Shown: one piece after another, positions 1-12,070 of the stretch
How the letters are laid out: the number at the start of each line of letters is the position of its first letter
Position numbering within the stretch: the first letter of the stretch is position 1
Assembly: GCA_036250195.1 (NCBI GenBank)
Contig: JAVHZZ010000008.1
Coordinates: 9,918,934 to 9,982,933 of the forward strand
DNA length: 64,000 nucleotides
Source of the DNA: Mixophyes australis
Taxonomy: Eukaryota > Chordata > Amphibia > Anura > Limnodynastidae
Direction of reading: 5' to 3'
Notes under the pieces: model-generated
What the model was told of the DNA's origin: nothing
Seen by the model: the letters and a program-made list of their open reading frames with translations, nothing else
Database searches by the model: none
Made by a program: the position numbers and the translations under genes

Positions 1-12
1 TTATGTTTCAGT

Positions 13-722
13 TTGAAATTTGGCAAGTTGCTTGTATGGGAAGATCATCACATCCAGAGAAAGGCAAGTCAGATGCTTGGTTGCATAGAGAGAGGAATCA
101 GTAGCAGAAAGAAAGAAGTATTAATACCACTGTATAGGTCATTTGTACGGCCTCATCTAGAATACTGTGTTCAGTTCTGGAGGCCATATCTCCAGAAGGA
201 TATAAATATATTACAGACTGTACAAAGAAGGGCAACTAAAATGGTGCATGGTCTACAGCACAAAACTTACCGGGACAGACTAAAAGATCTTAATATGTAT
301 AGTTTGGAGCAGAGAAGGGAAAGGGTGGACATGATAGAACTGTCATATATATCAAGGGTTATAACAAGGTACATTCTACAAAGGAAGAGAAGTATTAGAA
401 CACGAGGACATGTACTGACACTGGGGCGAAGAGAAGTATTAGAACATGAGGACATGTACTGACACTGGGGGGAAGGAGGTTTAGAGGAAATGTGAGGGAT
501 AACTACTTCACAGAAAGGGTAGTGGATAAGTGGAGCATCCTCCCATCAGAGGTGGTAGAGGCTAATACAGTAGAGCAATTTAAACATGCTTGGTATAGAC
601 ATGAGGATATCCTTACAAAGAACTAAGGATCAAACAGGGTTTGAGGTTAACATAGGTTAAAAAATGGTCAGACTAGATGGGCCAAGCGGTTCTTATCTGC
701 AGCCAAATTCTACGTTTCTCTG
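13..722 (+). mobile_element. CR1-like LINE, 3' fragment with reverse-transcriptase C-terminus
   Basis: The open frame at 13-462 (149 codons) reads like the end of a CR1-clade reverse transcriptase. It carries the signature VRPHLEYCVQFW followed by QKDI, VQRRATKMV and a SLEQRRERVD block. After its stop the same reading continues in broken form (repeat of an RKRS/RTRG-type block, then FTERVVDKW and LPSEVVEANT-like residues). The copy ends with the short tail 'ttctacgtttctctg' near 708-722, as CR1-type 3' ends do. The 5' part lies outside the window or is truncated. A second, more damaged copy lies at 36780-37275. This is a dead fragment, not a host gene. Confidence 0.85.
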
Positions 723-2600
723 TTTTACCTCCACTGATAATTATACATTCCATCACAGAAAACTTTCACAATGAGTCTTTTGACACAAGTGACATCACTA
801 CTCTCCAAATATAAAGACCTATTTTTACACGTATGCATGTCACTTGTTTCAGAAATCATAAAAATTTATTTTTAGTTATTTACCTTTGTTTACCAATCAT
901 TTTGCAGGAGAACCCATCTTGCTTTCAGTGAATAGTCTAAAAATGCATAGAATGGAGAAATAAAATGAAATAAGTGACAGCAATCCTTTCAAAGTATATA
1001 AATATATGTAGGATACTTCATGGTGTAATGTGGAGGCAGACATTTTGTGGGTTGAACCAAAATCCATGAAAATACAACCTATCAGTTCACTAGGAAACAG
1101 TGACATCACCAGGGTGTGAAGCATCTTGATGTCACAGGTTGCTAGTGAGTTGATATGTTATTGGCTTGTGCCAATTAATAAATCTACCTTTTAATAGAGT
1201 ATGCATGGCTACATTTCATATTTTTTGTTATTTTCCTTATAAAATGTTGCCACACAGATGAAAGAGGATGATCACTTGAGGTACTAAATAATTATAAAGA
1301 AATTAAACATATTTCCTAGGGTATCAATCTCGTCTTTCTAATTAGTGACAAGAGTCGGGCATGATCATCTTGGCTGGAAATATTTTGAGACAGACAGGTT
1401 TGATATTTCATAGGGAAAAGAGCATTGTTTGGAATATTTAGAAAAGCATATTTTGAGGATATTACAGGTCTGTAAGAAGTTTCAGTGTTGTATAAAGACA
1501 AAACACTGTACTAACAATATAATAATTATAACAATGTAATATACAGGAGAATATTACACACATTGTTTGTGTAGTAGAAATATAGCTCAAATCACAAACG
1601 GATCAATTCAATTTATAATTAAGATTTATGGTACACATAGTGAAGATGTTCTATACTTAGAGAACATAAAGATAATTATGCGATAATCAAATTTAGATTT
1701 ACAAGGGTAACAATTCTGCCTTGTTAATCTGCTGTAAATTATATAGAAGATAAAATATCTTTCAGTGTAGAATACAATAGTAATAGTATAAATAGCTGAT
1801 GATGATGATGATGATGATAGTGTGAGTCAGGAATGCTTCATGGCCAACTGACTTCTAATATTCTTATCATTATCTTGATGAATGTTGATGAGGGGACATA
1901 ACTAATTGATGGCCTCACAAGGCAGATACTATTTCAGGGGTATACGTAGATATAATTTACCTGTGTAAAATAAGAATGTTCGATGTCACCTTGGAATCCC
2001 ATAATCAATATATAAAGCTACTTGGGCTGCAATCCTGAGAGCTCAAGGTCACATAACGGATTTTGTTTTCAATTTTTGTTCAGGATGCAGATTGTAAATT
2101 TGCTTTGTGAAACTACAGTTCAGTTTTACAATGTTTTTCCTTTTATTTAATTACATTGTGCATAATATTTTATTACATATAGTGTAAAGTGAACTGGAGA
2201 CTTGTATAAAATATATCTATTATTAGATCTTCAGTTGTTAATGCACAATTGGTTTGCAAAAAGAGGGTCATCATAGTGATAGAGCATAATGTCAAATATT
2301 GTATACCAGTCAAGAACATATGTGTTAGACAAGTACTATATATATATATATATATACACACTGTTATATATTCATTTGTGTCTTACCAAGAAGTGTGATT
2401 TCAATATTTTTAAATGACCCAAGTCTTCTATGTTCAAATATATTCCCCTTATTACATGGTATGATTTAAGGTGTTTACTAATTGATATTCTCCTCACACA
2501 TGTCTTATATTGCAGGATTTGTGGTATATTTCCCTCTCTTTACACTCCCAGCATTCATGATTATTTCATCATTATTACTATATTCAGCCAAACACTATTT
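723..2600. other. Upstream intergenic DNA, no gene seen
   Basis: AT-rich sequence between the LINE fragment and the DNAJC6 promoter region. It contains one copy of a dispersed palindromic repeat (1030-1192), a GAT microsatellite near 1797-1819 and a short TA microsatellite near 2336-2356. No exon of a neighbouring gene (AK4 in mammals) was recognised. Small open frames here have no recognisable protein features. Confidence 0.6.
1030..1192. mobile_element. Dispersed MITE-like repeat, copy 1
   Basis: One end reads 'cattttgtgggttgaacca' followed by a 'ccatgaaaat' block, and the interior carries 'tcactag...gtgacatcac'. Matching pieces occur at 22560-22710, 28018-28135 and 50286-50415, with one isolated end near 29890-29930. 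In the better copies the opposite end is the inverse of the first (a 'ggttcagcccaca' type sequence), so the family has inverted termini. The superfamily is not known to me. Confidence 0.55.
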
Positions 2601-2885
2601 TCCAGAGAGAACTATGGAGATAAATAAGAGAACAGCAGCTGCCCCCTGCTAGCCTCCAGTGAGGTGCAGTATAGAGGGGCATTAATGGGTGGGTATTTAA
2701 TGTATGACATGATGACTGAGCTGGGGGAGGGTCTCAGCCAGGACAATAGACACCTAGATGTACCAGTGACACCAGGAGGAGGATCCTGGGCTGCTCAGGC
2801 CTTTCCCTACCCAGTGTAATCCCCTCAGCTCCGGGAAGAGGGAGGGAGGAAAGGTCCCCGGGATTCCTCCTCCTGTCACTGACCC
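2600..2885 (+). promoter_or_regulatory. DNAJC6: DNAJC6 promoter / 5'UTR region
   Basis: This stretch lies directly upstream of the auxilin start codon. GC content rises sharply towards exon 1 (GGGAGGG and CCGGGA-type runs at 2826-2866), there is an E-box CAGCTG near 2636, and a weak TATA-like 'tatttaatg' lies near 2694. The transcription start cannot be placed by eye, so the UTR/promoter boundary is undefined. Confidence 0.5.
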
Positions 2886-3099
2886 ATGAGCCTGCTCGGT
2901 AGTTACCGGAAAAAGACCAACAATGACGGCTATGAGTCTTTGCAGCTGGTGGAGAGCAACGGGGACGCGAGTAGCGGCGGCGGCAGGGAGCGGCTGGCCG
3001 GCAGGCAAGGAGTGAGCGGGGCGGCGGCATCATCCGGAGCGTCCCCAGCAGCCAGGAGCCCGGCCCGGCAGCCAGACTGCAGCACCATGGACAGCTCAG
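2886..3099 (+). CDS. DNAJC6: DNAJC6 coding exon 1
   Basis: Encodes residues 1-71 plus one base of codon 72. It starts [11 protein letters not shown] and contains the [10 protein letters not shown] block conserved in the long auxilin isoform, then a Gly/Ser/Ala-rich linker ending in MDSSG-type residues. An in-frame ATG at 3087 with 'agcaccatgg' context could serve a shorter product. The donor is 'ctcag|gtagag'. The exon is GC- and CpG-rich, unlike the AT-rich surroundings, as expected at a promoter. Confidence 0.93.
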
Positions 3100-6000
3100 G
3101 TAGAGGGACGCGGCCTGGGGCCGGAGCATGCTGGATATAGGGGGGGGGGGGGGGGGGGTCTGTTAGTGCATGCTGTATATAGGGGGGTTCATGCACCCGA
3201 TCACCCCCAGACTGTCCTCCTTTCTTGTCTGTTAGTGCATGCTGTATATAGGGGGGTTCATGCACCTGATCACCCTCAGACTGTCCTCACCCCGTACATT
3301 AGTGCATGCTGTATATAGGGGGGCTGTCTGTTACTGCATGCTGTATATAGGGGGGCTGTCTGTTACTGCATGCTGTATATAGGGGGGCTGTCTGTTACTG
3401 CATGCTGTATATAGGGGGGCTGTCTGTTACTGCATGCTGTATATAGGGGGGCTCATGCACCTGATCACCCTCACCCCGTACGTTAGTGCATGCTGTATAT
3501 AGGGGGGCTGTCTGTTAGTGCATGCTGTATATAGGGGGGCTGTCTGTTAGTGCATGCTGTATATAGGGGGGCTGTCTGTACTACATGCTGTATATAGGGG
3601 GGCTGTCTGTTAGTGCATGCTGTATATAGGGGGGTTCCTGCACCTGACACCCCCAGAATGTTCTGTATGTAATGCTGACATTATTATTCCAACTGCCTAT
3701 CACAATTATCTGACTGTCCGTGTGTGTTACACCTTGCACCATAGAATTAGTAATCTTCGCATGCTGTGTATTGGCATGCTTCATGTACCCCAACACCTTG
3801 CTCCCTAATATTGTATATATGCCCTTTCTGTGAATATTTAATGTATCCCAACCCTTTGCTCCCTAGTATTATATAGTATGTTCTGTCTGTACATGCCTCG
3901 TGTACCCCAATACCTTGCTCCCTAGTATTACATGTATGTTCCCTCTGTGCATGCTTCATGTACCCCAATACCTTGCTCCCTAGTATTACATGTATGTTCC
4001 CTCTGTGCATGCTTCATGTACCCCAATACCTTGCTCCCTAGTATTAAATGTATGTTCTGTCTCTACATGCTTTGTGTACCCCAATACCTTCCTCCCTAGT
4101 ATTACATGTATGTTCCGTCTGTGCATGCTTCATGTACCCTAATACCTTCCTCCCTAGTATTACATGTATGTTCCATCTGTGCATGCTTCATGTACCCCAA
4201 TACCTTGCTCCCTAGTATTACATGTATATTCCGTCTGTGCATGCTTCATGTACCCCAATACCTTGCTCCCTAGTATTACATGTATGTTCCGTCTGTGCAT
4301 GCTTCATGTACCCCAATACCTTGCTCCCTAGTATTACATGTATGTTCTGTTTGTACATGCTTCATGTACCCTGATACATTGCACCCTAGTATTACATGTA
4401 TGTTCTGTCTGTGCATGCTTCATGTACCCCGATACCTTGCTCCCTAGTTTTACATGTATGTTCCCTCTGTGCATACTTCATGTACCCCGATACCTTGCTA
4501 CCTAGTATTACATGTATGTTCCCTCTGTGCATACTTCATGTACCCCGATACTTTGCTACCTAGTATTACATGTATGTTCTGTCTGTGCATACTTCATGTA
4601 CCCCGATACCTTGCTACCTAGTATTACATGTATGTTCTGTCTGTGCACGCTGCCTGTACACTGCACCATTGCTAGTGTTGGTGCTACTGCACTTTCTGTG
4701 TATGATTCATTCAGCCCAACACTGTGCACACTAGTGTGCAATTTTCTGTCCTCCTTGTACTTCATATTATGTGCAGGGCCCATGTAACCTGGTGTTTTAT
4801 TACTTGCTCTGTTCTCACACGTAAACCCCGTCTGTGGGATGCGTGAGCTCTTTGTGATATAATTGACTAATAATTGCAGGAATGGGGGTGTCAGAGACAA
4901 CAAAGTAGTACTGGCAGTGATGAGGTTAATTACAAGGGGAGCATTGATCTAGGAAATGATTGCAGATTAGCATGCTTCCACTTTTCAGGCTACAGTGTAG
5001 TATGAATATGAGAAATATGCCGATTGTAATTGGATTGCCTAGGTAAAGCCATTTTTATAGCTTTAGTCACTTGATTGATGAAACCAACTGCAGAATCTAT
5101 ATGTTCCTGCAATTATAACATACAGCTATTTCAGGTTTCCAGTGCCAGCCGTGCGGAATGCTTTGTGTGCCCACAGAAGGCACATGGGTCCGTGGTATAT
5201 TTATAAAATGTTGCCTACGCTCCTATGTTTTTGTGCTGACAATTATTACTAAGCAACATGTGGGCTTTGTATGCGGATTGTAATTTTTAGGTCTTTATTT
5301 GGGTCAGAATACCTGTGGCCCTCCAGCTGTTGTTGTACTGCAAGTCCCAGCAGGATCAGCCTATCCCTGGTCAATATAGCTACTACACATGCTATCATTG
5401 ATGAATATGTGATTCACAAATTGAAATATATATATATATATATATCACCCACGCAACATAATCAGAACGGAAAGCACACGCTGATGCAGTCTGTTGCAAA
5501 TTGACACATTTTATGGTAAACTTTAAATGTTTCTGATACATGCAGGGTTTTTATAGGAAAATGGTAAATGTCAATTAAGTGTCTTGTTATTATTATTGTT
5601 GATTTGTAAGATGCCACAGTGCTCTACAGCGCCGTCCAGTGGGGGAAACAGGACATGCATAAAATAGGGATATATGAGGTTGCCAAATTAAATGCAAGCA
5701 TGAAAACAAAGGGTATGGAGAACCCTGGTTATTAGAGAGCTTACATTCTAAGTGGAAGAGGGCACAGCTGAAACAAGAGGAGCGAGTGTGGCTCAGAGTG
5801 GAGATTGGGACAGTTTTAGGGTGCATTAATGTGGGTAATATAGGTGAGAGTAGGGTAAGCTCTGATAATGGGTTTTCAGAGAGAGTTTAAATATTCAAAG
5901 GTTGTGGGAAAGCCTGATTGGGCATGGTAGGGAATTCCATAAGTGGGGAGCAGCACAGGAGAAGTCTTGTAGGCAGGAGTGAGAGGTGGTTACCAGAGAC

Positions 6001-9000
6001 ATGTCAAGGCGAAGGTCCGAGATAGATCTATAAGGGCAGGAGGGAAAGTATCTTGATATGAGATTTGAGATGTATGCAGGGGTGGTGGTGTTAAGGGCTT
6101 TGTAGTTAAGGATGCATCATTTGAATTGGGTTCTGGAGGATGCAGGGATCAAGTGTAGGGATTTGCAAAGTGGTGCAGCAGATGTGGAGCGGTGAGAGAG
6201 GAAGATCCGTCTTGCTATGGAACTTAATTTGAATTGAAGTGGGCATAGCTGGGTGAGGGAAATGCCAGATGGGAGGAGGTTACAATAGCCAAAACGGGAG
6301 AAGAAAAGGGAGTATTCTAGCAATATTTCTAAGATTGAGGAGACAGCACTGGATGTGAGGAATAAAGCTTACATCCATGCTGTATCTACTATTCACCTAT
6401 GTTCAACAATCCCAGAATGGTAACCTAAGTCTTGACAAATGTTCTATGTAATTATTTATTGGTTGTTGAGTCATCATTCTGCAAAACTTATGAATATGGG
6501 GGCAAGGGTAGATTGTGCGGTGAAACTAGAGGTTTTGTACATGTTGTAAGTAATGCTGCTTCTAATTTTTTTTAAATTTGTGATCAGAATTTTTTTGCCA
6601 GTGAGCAAAAATGTTGGCAGTGATTAGCTGAGGGCAAAGTAAAGATCTTGCTGTATACGAATGTGCAGAATATGAGGTGTGGTCATGCAAAATAGTGGAT
6701 GTGGCTCTACTTGTGCCTATATATAATAAGCATCATCATCATCATCATTATCAACATTTATTTATATATCACCAACAGATTCCGTAGCGCTTTTTAATTG
6801 GTAACAAACAGTAATAAAACAATACCTACATACAGAGAGGTAAGAGGGCCCTGCTTACAATCTATGGGAATTCAGGGAAATAATATAACAAAAACTAAAT
6901 AAATACCAAAATGAATCGGTGTTAGTAATTAAAGATAAAATGAAAAGGTTTGTCTAACGTGGGCATGGTTTTACAAGGAGATGAAATATATGATCATTTC
7001 AATATTTCAAAGTGCTATGATCAAATACAACACAAGCCCATCTGGGCAGTATAAAATACAGAGAGTATTCTAGAGCCAACGTTACAATGTAGCAAGCATT
7101 ACACAATACGGAGAGCATTCTATTGACCAATATACAATACAGAAAACAGCTTAGTAAAGGACGCACAACACAGTAGTGACTACAATAGAATGATGAGTTT
7201 ATACTGCAGACCACTATACAATGCAGACCTCCAAATCTGTGACTGCTTTACATTCCAGATTCTCCACATTTCTGGTGGTCATACAATCTAGACCCCAAGC
7301 ACTTTGTCATATGATGACTTAAGAGGGACAATTGATCGAAACGTGCAGCATCATCCATAATCTGATATTTACACAGTTACATACAAGCCTGGGTTTGTGT
7401 ATCACAATAACTTCCATGCAAATCACAGGTGATGTACTGCAACAATATCCATACAACCAACAGGTGATGTGCTGTAATAATTTCTCTACACAGCATGTAA
7501 TCTAATCCTTTATGTACAGACCATAGTGCATGTACCACCATCATCTAAGGTGACGAGGTTTCACCGCAATATTTACACATTAGCCGCAGGAATTGTACCA
7601 CAACTCATTTACTTACAAACCATAATGTGTGTACAGTAGCTGTAAGTCAGACCACTGCAGCTTCTATATAACTAAACATCATTTTTTTCTTAAAAGGCAA
7701 TTGTTCCTATTTTACTGAATAGCACCTACGTAAGTGCACAGCCAGGCAAGACAGTGGAATAGAGCCCTGAAATCGTGATTGTCCCGACAGCGGGACTGTT
7801 CTGCTGAAATCAGGACTATGCCGCTGAAATCAGAACAGATTGTCTTCCCCTCCCTTTAGATTGTACGCTCCTTTGAGCAGGGCTCTCCTACCTTCTGTTT
7901 CCATCACTTTTAACTGCGCTCTCCAGCTACTCAGCTCACCTCCTCTCAGTCCCTCTGCCCTCTGTCTCCTCTCGCTTCTCTCCGCTCCCCTCAGTGACTC
8001 TCAACCTGTCATCTGTGCCCACCCTCTTGGGCCATAGTTACCTGCCTATACTCACTTTTCCCCTCCCTCCCTCTCTTTCATGCTGTGCCTGAGCCCCCAG
8101 AGTTATAGTGCTTACTGTTACTTGTACTGTGCTGTTTCACCTTGTACTGTGCCATTGTTTGTCCTTGTACGGCGCTACGGATACTTTGTGGCGCCCTATA
8201 AATAAAAATTAATAATAATAACAGATTAGAGGTAAGCAGGTTTGCAGTTTTCCATGCTCCTAGACAGTGATCGAAGTGTGCTGGTATACGGTGGTTTGCC
8301 ATACCGCCACGTCTCCTACCGCTTTGATTGTAAAACTGTCAAATTCCATTCACCTACATTTCCCATACTGCCACTTCTAAATTTCCACTTCGCCCACTTC
8401 TCATAAATGATCCAAAAATTGAATATGTGTCTGCAAAGCGACTGAGCGTCTTTGTGCAATTTTTTTTGTAATCATCAAATTGTTAAGTCATCCCTGACTT
8501 CCACACCGAACAAACCGAATTTTGTTCAGAGACATTTAACATAATATTAATATTTAAACAATTTCTACATTTCATTGCGAATATGCCATTGCAGACTGAT
8601 TAATCATTCACTTACGTGTGCCCCACTGGTGTGGTTGAACAGCATTCGTTGTCGATGGAAAGCAAAACTTTTGAATTATTTGTTCTTGAAACTGCTTTCC
8701 TTTGTGTGAGTCTAGGGACGTGGGGAAAGAGAATGGAGGGATTAAACTGGGAGAGAGAAAATTCTGTACAGTGTAGTGGGAAGTATTATGTCATATGCCT
8801 CCGGGCTTCTGAACACAATTAGTGAAAATCCATCGTGTGAACATTTCTATGCTGACTGTATCACAAGCACACAGGTAAGACCCTAGACTGAGAGCTCTTA
8901 CTGCTAAATTTGTGGGATGTATCCTAAGCCTTTATCCCAGAAGTCAGGGCCATAATATTGTTATATTTGTTATCACACAAAGGTTTGTAACCCCAGGAGA

Positions 9001-9662
9001 AGCTGACAGGAACTCTATTAGGACAATACACAGATTAATACCGTGCATTGTGATACACAAAATACAATCAAGTGGATAATTAAACACTCTGACCCGTAAT
9101 TGATGGCCGGTGTTGAATGAGGGTATCTCATGTAGGAAATTACTTTGCAGGAAAGGATACAATCATTGCAAATAGTAATTGTACTTGTTAAATGTTTATT
9201 ATATAGTGAATTTTAACATGTCTACTGTCGTTCACTATACAATGCTTTGGTGAATGGACTAATGGGCACGTCACTGAAATCATTTGTTTTCTTCTTACTG
9301 GTGTCATGGCCAAACTCCCACTACTTCCTGTTTCATTATTCTTTGTATATATTATAAATTAATGCATTATTTTTTATGTTCTTTCCTAATTGGATTTTTA
9401 TTTGGTAACTGTTGAGTTCCTGCCATGGTATTAATTCATAGTGCTGGAGCCACCAGCATTCAGTGTCCTGTAATTATATTCTGACTCTGCCTTTTTACTG
9501 ATCCATGGTGGTTACTGAACCTGTGGTCGAAGTGGAAATTTAGAAGTGGCGGTATGGAAATTGTAACGGGTATGTAAGTGATCGGAATGTGGTAGTGATA
9601 CAATGAAGGCAGTATGTATATGTATATAGGAGGGTTCCTGCACCTGACACCCCCAGAATGTT

Positions 9663-9693
<31 letters not shown>

Positions 9694-12028
9694 ATGTAAG
9701 TGACTGGAATGTGATAGTGATACAATAAAGGCAGTATGTATATGTATATAGGAGGGTTCCTGCACCTGACACCCCCAGAATGTTCTGTGTATATATATAT
9801 ATATATATATAATGTATATAATGTAAGTGACTGGAATGTGATAGTGATACAATGAAGACAGTAGAAGTGGCGGTATGACATACCCCTGAATACCCCCCAC
9901 CTCCACCACTATATATATATATATATATATTACATACTTACATATACAGGGCTATTCAAAAAGAATCATCCGAATTCATTACGCAATATTTTATTAAGTA
10001 GAAGTAAAACAGAGTTCCAGCCAAGTCACAAGTATTCTACTCATAATCAAGTTTTATTTCCTGTATTACAAGTGTTCAATGTGATTTCAGTTCTCAAGCA
10101 TCGTCATGAAAGTTATTTCATGACGATGCTTGAGAACTGAAATCACATTGAACACTTGTAATACTGGAAATAAAACTTGATTATGAGTAGAATACTTGTG
10201 ACTTGGCTGGAGTTTTGTTTTACTTTTTATCAATAAAGTATTGGTTCATTCATTTAGAATAGTCCTGTATAATGTAAGTGACTGGAATGTGATAGTGATA
10301 CATTGAAGGCAGTAGAAGTGACAGTAGTATGGTATACCCCCCACTTCCTCCATGGTACTGAACCTTAAATTTGTATTATGCAGAACTTCATAGTTCCTGT
10401 GTTACGGGCACTAGGAGTTCTGCCCAGGATTCACCAGGTGACTATGCTTACCAGAGGGGCGGAGTTTGCACAGCGGTCCTCTGGCAGCAGGGTGAATAGT
10501 GGAACGTATATAACAGCAGATGGAGAGAGGATGCCAATGGAACTGATGATAGTCAGTGACTTGCAGCTATACTGGTAGATGAGTCAGTGACTTGCAGCTA
10601 TAGTGGAAGACAGGTTTCAACCACGGAGAGCCGGGTGGACGTGAGCAGGTGAAGGAAGGTAATGGGAGAGTCAGTGGTCTGCGTTCAGCAAGTTGTACCA
10701 CTGCGAGGAGGTGAGGACTTGTCCAGGGGAGGATAAGTGGAGGAATGAATAGAGTCAATAATTGTATGAATACAATGAGAGCACAGAGGACTTGCTCCAA
10801 ATAGATATGCAGCGTTATAGCTAATAGTCTATAGCGGGTATGGATACCGCTGCTGAATAGGGAGGCTGGTCCTAAGCGGACATGCAAGGTAACAGTTGAA
10901 AGTCAATAGCAAGTAAGCATACTGCTGATGAGTAGAGAAGCTTGTCCACGAGGATATGCAGGCACAGCAGGAGCACTGAACGACTGAAGCGGGTATGGGA
11001 ACCGCAGGTGAGCAGAGCAGGTAATCCAACAGACAGCTGAGGACACGAGCAGGATACAGAAGTCAGTAGCGGGTATGAGATCCACCGATGAGTAGAGCAG
11101 GTAATCAGCAGGAAGCTGAAGACACGAGCAGGACACAGGAGTCAGTAGTGGGTATGGGAACCACCGATGAGTAGAGCAGGTAATCCAGCAGACAGCTGAG
11201 GACACGAGCAGGATACAGAAGTCAGTAGTGGGTATGGGAACCACCGATGAGTAGAGCAGGTAATCCAGCAGACAGCTGAGGACACGAGCAGGATACAGAA
11301 GTCAGTAGCGGGTATGGGAACCACCGATGAGTAGAGCAGGTAATCAGCAGGAAACTGAAAACACGAGCAGGACACAGGAGACACCTTCAGAGACTCACAG
11401 GGAATGAGACTCAAGATCAGGCAACGAGGTAATGAGCACAGGTGCCTTAAATAGGGAGAGGTGCCTGATCCTCCAATTAGATTAAAAGCAAAGTTCATAA
11501 GAGTTCTTGGGTGCTGCGCATGCACAGTCCATCAAGATGGCGGACGGCCGCGGCTCTGAACAGACGCCGGCAAGAAGGCTAGAGAACCACGCACCAGCGC
11601 AGAGGCACTCACGGTCCGGTGAGTGACATCCTGTTATGCAGATAATTAGTGTATTAATCTTGAGGCTTAGTGCCCAGTCCCAACTCCCCATGGACGGGTT
11701 ATTAAGGGGACATCTATAACTCCACAACATAGGGGTACCATCACAAACCCACACATAAAGCAGTATAGGACAATATGAGAGTCTCAGAGTTTCTAAAAGT
11801 AAAAAATAAAATGCAAGTACATTTCTGTCAGAAATACATATTACGAAGTGGGGAAGGAAATGTCCTTTCTATTTTATATATTTATATGTCCCTCTTTACA
11901 AGGCAGCCAAAAGATCAACAGTCCACCAATGGGACAATCCCATGGCAATGATGTTAGTAGGCCTCCTCTAGCTTTCAAATATGGAAGGTGTGTGTGTGTG
12001 TGTGTGTATGTGTGTATGTATGTGTGTG

Positions 12029-12070
<42 letters not shown>

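Noticed and set aside
2734..3265. Minus-strand open frames of 84-131 codons over DNAJC6 exon 1
   Set aside because: Antisense shadow of a GC-rich coding exon and the adjacent G-rich repeat; no domain recognised.
9460..9909. 149-codon minus frame with repeated YHYHIP and GAGTL residues
   Set aside because: Arises from the about 120-bp tandem repeat and TA microsatellites.
10567..11754. Series of minus-strand frames with repeated YLLYSS and [14 protein letters not shown] residues
   Set aside because: Translation of the 80-bp minisatellite; period matches the DNA repeat.
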